NCBI GenBank assembly: GCA_029261795.1
Contig: JAJDAP010000078.1
Coordinates: 1 to 50,325, forward strand
Length of the DNA stretch: 50,325 nucleotides
Source: Deltaproteobacteria bacterium
GTDB taxonomy: Bacteria; Myxococcota_A; UBA9160; UBA6930
Direction: 5' to 3'
Of this stretch, positions 6,987 through 15,073 are shown piece after piece. Position 1 is the stretch's first letter. Every line of letters starts with the position of its first letter. The notes beneath the pieces were generated by a model. It ran no database searches. It was not told the origin of the DNA and saw only the letters and a list, made by a program, of their open reading frames with translations. A program made the position numbers and the translations under genes.

Positions 6987-7072
6987 TCGTTCTCCTCCGC
7001 CCTCTCTTCTTCAGTCGACTGGCTTGCGCGGCCTGAACTATACGACGATTCGCAAGGCAATCACACTTGCTC

Positions 7073-7267
7073 ACCCAACACGGTCTTGCAGGGCAGAGGG
7101 CGGGCAAGCTGAGCGATTTCGTACGCTGCAGAACTGCGCCTTCGGGCGTCTCGCCTCCTTGGGGCTGCCGTCTGACTTCAATTGCGAAGTGCAACACATG
7201 CTAGTTTCCATGGAAGCATTCCGCCGGAGTGCGGTAGCCCAGTCGTTTTCGGGGGCGGGTGTTGAGT
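7073..7267 (+). repeat. Atypical long attC-like site 11
   Basis: A cassette boundary is expected between the inverted ferritin gene and the next gene. ACCCAACAC (from 7073) and GTTGAGT (7261-7267) fit the R'' and R' consensus, and the terminal bases ACyCAACAC are inversely repeated. The centre lacks the family sequence and the TGGTA motif, so this is either a different attC type or a heavily changed one. Confidence 0.4.
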
Positions 7268-7741
7268 TTCGTGGCGATCGCGTCGCAAGAGCTCGTTGCC
7301 GCTTTCGCAACTATCGCCACACTCATCTATCTGGCTTTGCAGATCCGACAGAATTCGCAGACGACGCAGGCCGCGTTCTTTCACGCGATCTATGACTCCA
7401 TGAATCACGTGAACATCGCCGTCATCCAGAACTCCGAGCTTACGCGGCTCCGGCTCGCCGGCGCCGAGAACCGAAGCGCTCTCAACCCAGAAGAGCGACA
7501 CAAGTTCGACTTCACGCTTCTGTCCTATTTCCATGTCTTCGAGACTCTGCACTACCAGGGTCGCCTTGGTACCGGTGATCGGGGCCTGGTCCTGGCCAAG
7601 GAAGGAAGCCTCCGGTCCATACTCGCGATGTCGGGCGCTCGCGAGTGGTGGTCTGAGAACCCCTACGCCTTTGGGCCAGAGTTTCGTGCGTACGTCAATG
7701 GCTTGCTGCTAGAGGAACCGCCTGAGCTACCTGCCGGCTGA
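7259..7741 (+). CDS. Family A cassette membrane protein, copy 3
   Basis: The 160-residue product has a predicted helix at residues 11-29 (ELVAAFATIATLIYLALQI) ending in RQNSQ. It continues with LNPEERHKFDFTLLSYFHVFE, the conserved E-R-x(n)-F-D-F segment, and ends with GAREWWSENPYAFGPEFRAYV, matching the WW and F.P.F features of the other copies. GTG 7259 follows a G-rich stretch and gives exactly the same helix position as copy 1. The TGA stop is part of the degenerate R'' of attC 12. Function is unknown. Confidence 0.83.
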   Translation: MLSFVAIASQELVAAFATIATLIYLALQIRQNSQTTQAAFFHAIYDSMNHVNIAVIQNSELTRLRLAGAENRSALNPEERHKFDFTLLSYFHVFETLHYQGRLGTGDRGLVLAKEGSLRSILAMSGAREWWSENPYAFGPEFRAYVNGLLLEEPPELPAG

Positions 7742-7865
7742 CAAGCCGTTGGAGCAGGCCGGCTTTCGCGGTGGTCGAATCGGCTCGTGGTACCCTTCGA
7801 AGGTCGAGCCGTTCGCTGGCCCGGGTGGTGCGCCCGCCGGCAGCTGAACGGCATGTCCGTTAGAC
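7736..7865 (+). repeat. attC site 12
   Basis: R'' is GGCTGAC followed by AAGCC (7736-7742), with TGA in place of TAA. That TGA is the stop of the preceding gene. R' is GTTAGAC (7859-7865). TGGTACCCT lies at 7788-7796. Confidence 0.87.
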
Positions 7866-7876
7866 GGCGGCCGTGC

Positions 7877-8326
7877 ATGGAGTTCGATCTCAGCGGTGCA
7901 GAAGCAGCGTCAAGGTCGGGAACGCTCGAGGTGTGGGTGCACGCCTACCTATCGGGTCCCGGCAGGAATCCGAGGTTCGTCGAGGGCCTACGGCTAGAGC
8001 CTCGTCGTTGGCGCGGGCCTGTGTCAGTGCCTCTGGATGCACTTCGCCGCGTCGTAGGACCAGAGCCCACCATGGAGTTCTGTGTCCCGCTCGACCATTG
8101 GCGCTCCGTCACGCGCAAGATCGCGGACTCGCTGCGCGACATTCGGGACTTCCCCCCGGTCATCTCCCAGTACGATGACGGCTCGCTTGTCGTTCGCGAC
8201 GGAAACCACCGTATCGGGGCCTTCCAGCAGCTCGGTTTCGCTGATTGTTGGTCGATCCTCTGGTATCCGAACGAGAGTTCGTATCGCCACCACGAGCGGC
8301 TCGGCTTCGAGATCGCCGCCGTCTGA
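7877..8326 (+). CDS. ParB/sulfiredoxin-like domain protein
   Basis: The 149-residue product carries a C-terminal stretch PVISQYDDGSLVVRDGNHRI followed by GAFQQLGF. The DGNHR motif (about residues 108-112) matches the DG.HR box of the ParB N-terminal/sulfiredoxin fold, found in nucleotide-binding CTPases, nucleases and immunity-type proteins. The N-terminal 90 residues are not recognisable, and no helix-turn-helix follows, so a partition role is unlikely. ATG 7877 is chosen because earlier frames run through the attC. The TGA stop overlaps the R'' of attC 13. Confidence 0.75.
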   Translation: MEFDLSGAEAASRSGTLEVWVHAYLSGPGRNPRFVEGLRLEPRRWRGPVSVPLDALRRVVGPEPTMEFCVPLDHWRSVTRKIADSLRDIRDFPPVISQYDDGSLVVRDGNHRIGAFQQLGFADCWSILWYPNESSYRHHERLGFEIAAV

Positions 8327-8448
8327 CAAGGCACTGCAGCAGACTGCCTGGGCCTTTAGCCAAATGTGGCGTGGTAGGCTTGCAACGAACCAGGCGGTCA
8401 GGTGTCTCAGCGTTGTTGGCAGAGAGGGGAGCGCCCTATCCGGTAGAC
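8321..8448 (+). repeat. attC site 13 (degenerate boxes)
   Basis: R'' is GTCTGAC plus AAGGC (8321-8327) and supplies the stop of the preceding gene. R' reads GGTAGAC (8442-8448), one base off consensus. The right arm has lost the CAGCTGAGCGGC core. TGGTAGGCT lies at 8372-8380. Confidence 0.8.
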
Positions 8449-8459
8449 GGCGGTGCGAG

Positions 8460-8972
8460 ATGCCCAGTTGGAGCGACATTCTCCTCACCAGCGCCGAGGT
8501 GGCCGTGGCGTTCGCCGGCTTCACGGGATTGATCGGTCTCTTCATCTCACGCAATCGGGGCGTCGTTGCGGAAGGCGAGATCCTGCGATTTCGTACGATG
8601 CTTGATTACAGTCTCATCGCACTGCTCGCGGCTCTTTTCCCGTTCTTTCCGGCCGCGTTGCAGCTCCCCGATGCCGCGATCTGGAGGATCTCCAGCATCG
8701 CGATGCTATTTGGCCTCGTCGGATATTGGTTGATCGTGGGACGAAGCCTCTACCGACGTTCCGCAGCCAACCGGGACGATGAATGGCGACTCATAGGTGT
8801 CTTCGTCGGAGGGGACGTCGTTCTCGCTGCGCTGCTGATCGAGAACGCTGCCGGTTTTCTCCACGCGCCATCGTTCTTCGCATACCTGGTCGCCGTGTTC
8901 TGGCAGTTGATCGGCGCCATCATCGGATTTGGCAGCGTAGTAACACTCGCCTGGGGAGCGCCACGCGAGTAG
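8460..8972 (+). CDS. Family B cassette membrane protein, copy 2
   Basis: The 170-residue protein has about four predicted membrane helices. After a short polar start it reads SAEVAVAFAGFTGLIGLF, then a basic loop with ILRFRTMLDYSLIALLAALF, AIWRISSIAMLFGLVGYW and two C-terminal hydrophobic segments. The AExAVxxAGF opening, the RxxxMLxxxL loop and the WR.SS motif match copies 1 and 3. ATG 8460 lies 12 bases after the R' box with only a weak GGCGGTG upstream. No function can be given. Confidence 0.82.
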   Translation: MPSWSDILLTSAEVAVAFAGFTGLIGLFISRNRGVVAEGEILRFRTMLDYSLIALLAALFPFFPAALQLPDAAIWRISSIAMLFGLVGYWLIVGRSLYRRSAANRDDEWRLIGVFVGGDVVLAALLIENAAGFLHAPSFFAYLVAVFWQLIGAIIGFGSVVTLAWGAPRE

Positions 8973-8978
8973 GCCGCC

Positions 8979-9110
8979 GTCCAACAAAGCGTGCAGCGGG
9001 CCATCAACAGCTGGGCGTAACTGGTCTTGGTTCCCACCTGGCGGCATACTCGGTGCAGTATCGCGCCCGGTCAGCGCTGTTGCCGGCTGCTGAACGCAAA
9101 TCCGTTGGAC
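8979..9110 (+). repeat. attC site 14
   Basis: R'' is GTCCAAC with AAAGCGTGCAGC (8979-8985) and R' is GTTGGAC (9104-9110), after GGCTGCTGAACGCAAATCC. The centre has no TGGTAnnnT motif, unlike most sites in the array. Confidence 0.85.
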
Positions 9111-9148
9111 GGCCGCAACGTTGAACGGCCTGGGATCAAGGAGAAGCC

Positions 9149-9559
9149 GTGTTCTGGACTGGCGGATGTCTTTGCGACCGAGTTCGCTACCGGCTCGGAT
9201 CGGCGCTTCTCAACGGCCGGAGCTGCCACTGTTCTCGTTGCAGGAAGGCGTTCAGTGGCTCGGGTTCGGCGTACGCCGAGATCACGCCCGGCTCCTTCTC
9301 GTGGACGAAAGGGGAAGACAACCTGACGCACTACGAGACGTCCCCGGGCTGGGGGATGTGCTTTTGCCGTTCGTGCGGCACCACCCTTTGTGGGATGCAC
9401 GAAGGGAAGGTGCACGGAGTAACCCTGGGCAGCGTCGACGGTGATCCTGGAGTCCAGATCGACATGCACATCTTCGTGGATTCGAAGGCGCAGTGGGATC
9501 ACATCGGTGGAGACGCCCCGCAGTTCCCAGAGTTCCCACCGAATCCGGCCGCGAAATAG
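9149..9559 (+). CDS. GFA-family zinc protein (glutathione-dependent formaldehyde-activating type)
   Basis: The 136-residue protein has the GFA/CENP-V zinc fold: GGCLCDRVRY at the start, then CHCSRCRKAFSGSG and GMCFCRSCGTTL. The paired cysteines (7/9, 26/28/31 and 73/76) are placed as in the structural and catalytic zinc sites. Founding members bind S-hydroxymethyl-glutathione, but most homologues have no proven substrate. GTG 9149 has AAGGAG at a good distance. Unlike its neighbours, its attC lacks the TGGTA motif, so expression may depend on another promoter. Confidence 0.88.
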   Translation: MFWTGGCLCDRVRYRLGSALLNGRSCHCSRCRKAFSGSGSAYAEITPGSFSWTKGEDNLTHYETSPGWGMCFCRSCGTTLCGMHEGKVHGVTLGSVDGDPGVQIDMHIFVDSKAQWDHIGGDAPQFPEFPPNPAAK

Positions 9560-9624
9560 ACCGAGGGCCAGGCCGGGTCGTTCTCGTTCGGTCCCCGGCG
9601 CAGGGTCTGCCTTCGTCCCGAGCC

Positions 9625-9753
9625 GTCTGACCGGGCGCTGTCGCTGAGCGGCTAGCCGTAGCGGTTGCGGGCCGTGTTAGTCTGCAGGGGAAACGGCAGT
9701 CAGGTAGCAGGTAGCAATGCGCCGCCTTCTGCTGAGCGCCATGTCCGTTGGGC
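9625..9753 (+). repeat. attC site 15
   Basis: R'' is GTCTGAC (9625-9631) and R' is GTTGGGC (9747-9753). The right arm reads CTGCTGAGCGCCATGTCC. TGTTAGTCT lies at 9675-9683. The centre resembles sites 6 and 10. Confidence 0.85.
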
Positions 9754-9769
9754 GGCATCGAGCGGAAAC

Positions 9770-10282
9770 ATGCATCACGGCGACACACTTCTCACCATCG
9801 CTGAGCTCGCGGTCGCGCTAGCCGGGTTCGCCAGCCTGGTCAGTGTACTGGGCAGACGCAGCGAAAAGATCTCTCTCGCACAGGATCGATCTCGCCTTCA
9901 GATGATGCTCGAGATGGGCCTTCGGAACGCTGCCTTCGCAGTGATTCCAATCCCGTTCCTCGAAGCGGGTCTTTGGGATCCCATGATCTGGCGCCTCCTG
10001 AGCGGGTTGTATCTTCTCGCGATGATCGGCCACATCGTATTGCAGAATCGTCGTGGCCAGGGGTCGCACCTTTGGGGCGCGAAAGGTCTCAGAGTGTCGT
10101 TGGTCGCCCTGTTCACGCTCAGTGCCGCTGTTAGTGCTGCCAACGCGGCCGGCCTGGCTGGGTCCAACTCGTTCTCGCTGTACATTGCCTCCCTTGTTGT
10201 AGGGCTCTGCTTTGCCGGACTCCTTTTCTTGTCCGTCGCCAACTCCATATTTCGTGGCGAAGAGACGCAAACTTCCGGCTAG
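9770..10282 (+). CDS. Family B cassette membrane protein, copy 3
   Basis: The 170-residue protein shows about four to five hydrophobic segments. It begins TIAELAVALAGFASLVSVL, followed by RSRLQMMLEMGLRNAAFAVI and MIWRLLSGLYLLAMIGHIVL, then two more hydrophobic segments. It is clearly related to copies 1 and 2 in its first 90 residues and equal in length to copy 2. ATG 9770 lies 16 bases after the R' box without a strong ribosome site. Function is unknown. Confidence 0.82.
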   Translation: MHHGDTLLTIAELAVALAGFASLVSVLGRRSEKISLAQDRSRLQMMLEMGLRNAAFAVIPIPFLEAGLWDPMIWRLLSGLYLLAMIGHIVLQNRRGQGSHLWGAKGLRVSLVALFTLSAAVSAANAAGLAGSNSFSLYIASLVVGLCFAGLLFLSVANSIFRGEETQTSG

Positions 10283-10294
10283 GCACATCTACCC

Positions 10295-10386
10295 GCTCAA
10301 CCTTTGGCTCTGGTAGAGTGCAGGGCGACCGGCGTCAGGTTCAGGTAGCAGCGCGCGTTTGCAGCTGAGCGCCATCTCCGTTCGAC
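10295..10386 (+). repeat. attC site 16 (short)
   Basis: R'' is GCTCAAC (10295-10301) and R' is GTTCGAC (10380-10386), with TTGCAGCTGAGCGCCATCTCC before it. At 92 bases it is shorter than its relatives. TGGTAGAGT lies at 10311-10319. Confidence 0.83.
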
Positions 10387-10401
10387 AACAGGAGCAGAGT
10401 C

Positions 10402-10944
10402 ATCCTCGACGCGCTCGGCAATATTGGCGACTTCATTGGCGGTATCGGTGTAGTCGCCACGCTCCTCTATCTCGTCGTCCAGATTCGTCAGAATACGCGG
10501 CAAGTCGAACAGAACTCAGAGCTGGTTCGAGCGAGCGCGGAACTCGAAACGGCTCGCCTGATGGCTGACTGGCATGGCACCGTCGCGGACTCGCCCGATC
10601 TCGTCCGCATCTGGGGAGCCCACATGTCTGATGGGGCAGCGGCACTCACAGCCGAGGAACGCGCTCGACTCGTCTGGCTGATCGCTCAGTACTTCACGAT
10701 CGTCGAGGGGCTATACCGTCAACACGTTCGGGGCTTCCTACCGCCGGACTCCTGGCTCCCCTACGAAAAGACACTGTCGGGGCTTCTCGAGAAGCCGTTG
10801 ACCTCTCAGTTCGTCGCCTCTGCGACCAGTGCATTCTCCGGAGACTTTCGCCAGCTATGCGCGCGTCTGATCGAATCTCCTCATGACGACGGCTGGCAGT
10901 ACACGGATCTCGAGACGTTCGGTATGCCCAATCCTGCCGCCTAA
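10402..10944 (+). CDS. Family A cassette membrane protein, copy 4 (non-standard start)
   Basis: The open frame extends well upstream of its first ATG (10561) and encodes a family A N-terminus: LDALGNIGDFIGGIGVVATL, then LYLVVQIRQNT. Between the in-frame stop at 10366 and this helix there is no ATG, GTG or TTG. AGGAG at 10390-10394 lies seven bases before ATC 10402, so either ATC is used or an ATG was mutated. The product would have 180 residues and ends with LTAEERARLVWLIAQYFTIV and later regions like the other copies. TAA is part of the R'' box of the truncated last attC. It may be poorly expressed. Confidence 0.68.
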   Translation: MLDALGNIGDFIGGIGVVATLLYLVVQIRQNTRQVEQNSELVRASAELETARLMADWHGTVADSPDLVRIWGAHMSDGAAALTAEERARLVWLIAQYFTIVEGLYRQHVRGFLPPDSWLPYEKTLSGLLEKPLTSQFVASATSAFSGDFRQLCARLIESPHDDGWQYTDLETFGMPNPAA

Positions 10945-10970
10945 CAATCGTCATCTGGCTGAGCGGCGAC
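10939..10970 (+). repeat. Truncated attC 17 (array end)
   Basis: GCCTAAC (10939-10945) is followed after a few bases by TGGCTGAGCGGC, a remnant of the right arm, with no GTTRRRY box. The central part has been deleted. This marks the distal end of the cassette array. Confidence 0.75.
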
Positions 10971-10995
10971 TCGAACTCGGAGAAGGGAGCGAGAA

Positions 10996-11478
10996 GTGGA
11001 CTACGGAGTGATCTGCCCTTGTCTTCAGGTGAAGGACCTGGCCGCGTCAACGGAGTTCTACGAGTCGCTCGGGATGGAGGTCATCGATGAGCTGGAAGGG
11101 CTTCGTGTGGTCCTGAAGAACGGCTACTTCCGGCTCGCACTGATGACGTTCCTGGACGAGAACTCCCTGAACTTCAGAGGCGCGGATGTCTTTGCCATGC
11201 ACGATCGCGCTTCCAAGAGGCTCCCCGGTCTGGAGGGTGAGCCCGTTCGGCGGGGCCCGGACCACGAGAACGGAGAAGGAGCGTCCTGGGCAACACGCGA
11301 TCCCGATGGGAATCACATCTTTCTCGATACGAACCCCAATGATCTAGGCGCAGCGAATCAGGAGTCGCGAATCGCGGAGATCCTGGCAGACACCGAGCGG
11401 CAGCTCAAGGTGCATGGTGCCAGCGCGGGTTGCCTTCGAGCATTCCGAGACGGCGTGCTCTCCAAGTATGGCCGCTGA
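10996..11478 (+). CDS. VOC-family (glyoxalase/bleomycin-resistance-like) protein
   Basis: The 160-residue protein starts ICPCLQVKDLAASTEFYESL, the usual first beta-alpha unit of the vicinal-oxygen-chelate fold, and ends that domain with WATRDPDGNHIFLDTN, where the Glu/His-type metal ligands of the family normally sit. The last 40 residues form an extra helical tail. Such proteins may be dioxygenases, isomerases or binding proteins, and the substrate is unknown. GTG 10996 has AAGGGAG upstream. It is the first gene after the cassette array and probably chromosomal. Confidence 0.85.
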   Translation: MDYGVICPCLQVKDLAASTEFYESLGMEVIDELEGLRVVLKNGYFRLALMTFLDENSLNFRGADVFAMHDRASKRLPGLEGEPVRRGPDHENGEGASWATRDPDGNHIFLDTNPNDLGAANQESRIAEILADTERQLKVHGASAGCLRAFRDGVLSKYGR

Positions 11479-11537
11479 TCGTTCGCGAGACTCGGCTCCG
11501 AGCCAGCGGACAACGTGGCGCCCACTCGGTCGCGTTC

Positions 11538-12590
11538 TCAGCCGCCGCTCCCATCGCGGGCCGCGGTCCTCTCCGCCTCCGGCTCCGCGATCAATTTCGG
11601 GATCGCGCGGGCCGGGATGCGTTCCATGGCGTGGTACCAGCGGAACAGGTCGGCCAGGGTTTCGCCGGGCGGCCGCCAAGCGGCACCCAACTTCGAGATT
11701 TCGGGCGAATCGATGGCCGAGAGCATGCGCGTGGCGATCTCCATCCCCTCTCTCGAAATCGGAAACTGGCGGCCGCTGACCCGAGCGATGGCATCGAAGA
11801 TGCGGCCGGCGCCGCGAAGCAGCCAACCCGGAGCGCGTAGTCGGGAGAGCGTCGCGCCGGAAACGGTTTCGATCAGTTCGCTGAAGTCGTCCCAGCCAAA
11901 GTAGTGGCCGCCCGCGATCACGCGGCCATGCGTTCCTTCCTCGAGCATCCGCCGGATCAGGAAGGCGAGGTCGCGCACGTCCACGAACTGATTGCCGCCG
12001 GATGTCTGGATCGTGGTGCGTAGGAAACCGCGGTAGGCCTTCACGCTTTCGCTCCAACCGGGATCATCGGGGCCGACGACCCCGGTCGGATAGACGATGC
12101 CGATCGGGGCTCCCGCGTCCTGCAACTTTCGCACGAAGTGCTCGCTCCCGGCCTTCGAGCGCCCATAGTGCGTGCGGCCAGGGTTCACGGGCGAATCCGT
12201 CGTGGTGCTGCTTCCCGGCTCGAAGAGCACGATCGAACTCGAGACGTACAGGATCGGGTCGATCCCGAGCTCGTTCGCGCCACCCACCACGTTCTCGACA
12301 CCGCGCAGGTTGGCTTCGAAGGCCGCGCCCCCGAGCCTCGGATCGGTCACCGAGACGGCGGCGGCAGCGTGGACCACGGCTTCACAGCCCTCGAGGAGTC
12401 TTTCGACATCGGCCGCCGAGCCCATGTCGCCGATCACCAGATCGTGCTCGCCCAGGCCGAGGGGGCCAAGGGAGTGGTGGGCCTTCGCGGCGTCCCGCGC
12501 GAGCGCGCGGACTTGATGACCGGCCGCGCGCAACTCGCGAACGGTGTGCCAGCCGATGAAGCCCGTGGCTCCCGTGATCGCGACCCTCAA
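11538..12590 (-). CDS. NAD-dependent epimerase/dehydratase-type oxidoreductase (extended SDR)
   Basis: The 350-residue protein has the nucleotide motif GATGFIG at residues 7-13, VVHAAAAVS in the fourth strand and the catalytic YGRSK at 142-146, as in extended short-chain dehydrogenases. The C-terminal part resembles dihydroflavonol-4-reductase or 3-beta-HSD-like members more than sugar epimerases, though I cannot tell the substrate. The start is TTG 12590 with AGGGGAA upstream, giving MRVAITGATGFIG at the expected position. It is divergent from the sugar operon that begins at 12701. Confidence 0.87.
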   Translation of the reverse strand: MRVAITGATGFIGWHTVRELRAAGHQVRALARDAAKAHHSLGPLGLGEHDLVIGDMGSAADVERLLEGCEAVVHAAAAVSVTDPRLGGAAFEANLRGVENVVGGANELGIDPILYVSSSIVLFEPGSSTTTDSPVNPGRTHYGRSKAGSEHFVRKLQDAGAPIGIVYPTGVVGPDDPGWSESVKAYRGFLRTTIQTSGGNQFVDVRDLAFLIRRMLEEGTHGRVIAGGHYFGWDDFSELIETVSGATLSRLRAPGWLLRGAGRIFDAIARVSGRQFPISREGMEIATRMLSAIDSPEISKLGAAWRPPGETLADLFRWYHAMERIPARAIPKLIAEPEAERTAARDGSGG

Positions 12591-12700
12591 TCGGGGTTCC
12601 CCTGGAGCGGTTCGGCGGGCAGGCTACCGCGAATCGGCCGCGCACACCGCGACGCGGCGATTCGTCGTGATACCGTTGCGCCGTGCCAGAGAGGTATCCC

Positions 12701-13942
12701 ATGCCCGTCCATTCCTTCGAGCCCCAGTTCATGCCGGTGGGCGTGCTGACCGCCGCACTCCAGGAACTCACCCCGCGCGAGAAGCGGGACGCCGACCCGG
12801 ACCTGGCCATCGAGGAGTGGCTCGCCTTCGCGACCGAACTCGACGTCGAGTGCATTCAACTCGCCGCTGCACTTCATCCGGACGAGGCCGACGTACCGGC
12901 GGAGGCCATGCTCGATCCCGTTGCCAACACCCTCGACCTACGTGAGCCGTTCACCAGGGAGCGCGCTGCGCGCGTGGCCGCGGCGGTGAAGTCGAGCGGC
13001 GTCGAGATCGCCGATATCGGCTACTTCGACGACATGCTGCACGAGAACGCGGCGATCCGTGCCAAGAAGCACGCGTTCATGTTGCGCATCTTCGACGCTG
13101 CTGTCTTGTTGGGCGTGCCGGCGGTGTGCGGCTTCATCGGCCGCAATCAGTCGCTCTCGATGGACGAGAACCTCGTCGATTTCGAACAGAGCTTCGTGCC
13201 ACTGCTGCAGGAGGCAAAGGCGCGCGGCCTCGAGTATCGGATCGAGCAGTGCCCGATGCCGGGTTGGACGACCGGGGACAACTTCCACAACAACATCGCC
13301 TACACCCCGGGCACCTGGATCGCGTTGCATCGAATCTGCGAGAAGCACGGGGTGGGCGATCAGCTGCGCGTCCACTACGACCCGTCCCACGCCATCCTGA
13401 TGGGCCAGGATACGCGCGGCATCTTCCAGTACCTGAAGGACGAAGGCTATCCGTTCCTGATCTCGGGCTTCCACGTCAAGGGCCAGGTGATCGATGCCAA
13501 GGGTGTTTCCGGCTGGGGCTACGGCGGCCAGACCGTCGAGCGCGGCGACTGGGTCGCCGGCAAGCCCTCGCCGAACCCGGCAGACCAGGGCCATGCCTGG
13601 GCGAAACAGACGGTGTTATGCGAGCACGAGCTGCCCGGGACCGCACGGCACGACCCGCTGGCCTACCTGCAGAACCGCACGGTCGATTGGCTCGACCATC
13701 AGCTCGCCGCTCGCGAACTGCTGGAGCTCGATGTCGCCAGGACGCCGTTGATCGTCGAGCACGAGTACGGGCCCGCCCGCGTCCAGGACAAGGATGCGCT
13801 CAAGCCGATCCTGGCCGGTTCGATCGCCTTCTCGCGCAACATCGATCGGGCCGCGGCCTGCATGTATGCACTCCAGAGCGAAGTCCTTCCGGCCCAGGGG
13901 ATTCCCGTCCAGGGGATCGGCCGGCAGGCCTACCGGAGTTAG
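12701..13942 (+). CDS. Sugar-phosphate isomerase/epimerase-like TIM barrel (AP_endonuc_2)
   Basis: The 413-residue protein belongs to the xylose-isomerase-like TIM-barrel superfamily. Likely metal-site stretches are [26 protein letters not shown] and FHVKGQVID, with Glu, Asp and His at strand ends. Relatives act as sugar isomerases, epimerases or keto-glycoside hydratases. ATG 12701 is used because GAGAGG lies upstream; GTG 12683 is an alternative. It is followed by the Gfo/Idh/MocA gene after nine bases, so they are probably cotranscribed and act on the same sugar or cyclitol. Confidence 0.86.
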   Translation: MPVHSFEPQFMPVGVLTAALQELTPREKRDADPDLAIEEWLAFATELDVECIQLAAALHPDEADVPAEAMLDPVANTLDLREPFTRERAARVAAAVKSSGVEIADIGYFDDMLHENAAIRAKKHAFMLRIFDAAVLLGVPAVCGFIGRNQSLSMDENLVDFEQSFVPLLQEAKARGLEYRIEQCPMPGWTTGDNFHNNIAYTPGTWIALHRICEKHGVGDQLRVHYDPSHAILMGQDTRGIFQYLKDEGYPFLISGFHVKGQVIDAKGVSGWGYGGQTVERGDWVAGKPSPNPADQGHAWAKQTVLCEHELPGTARHDPLAYLQNRTVDWLDHQLAARELLELDVARTPLIVEHEYGPARVQDKDALKPILAGSIAFSRNIDRAAACMYALQSEVLPAQGIPVQGIGRQAYRS

Positions 13943-13951
13943 GCGGACGCC

Positions 13952-15057
<1,106 letters not shown>

Positions 15058-15073
<16 letters not shown>

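Larger units (their letters stand above)
1..10970 (+). mobile_element. Integron gene-cassette array (no integrase in window)
   Basis: Sixteen attC-like sites and one truncated site punctuate this stretch, each typically beginning with an RYYYAAC box plus an AAGGC-like sequence and ending with CAGCTGAGCGGCAT..CCGTTRRRY. Between them lie single small genes with little functional relation, mostly on the plus strand. This is the architecture of a chromosomal integron. Because each site reads R'' then R', the integrase-proximal end is to the left of base 1 and the array decays on the right, where the last site has lost its R' box. No tyrosine-recombinase gene is visible, so it may be the distal part of a larger integron or an integrase-less cluster (CALIN). 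Confidence 0.93.

Noticed and set aside
1..10970. CRISPR array as explanation for the regularly spaced repeats
   Set aside because: Spacing is several hundred bases with genes between, and the repeats have R''/R' box structure rather than short identical repeats with spacers.
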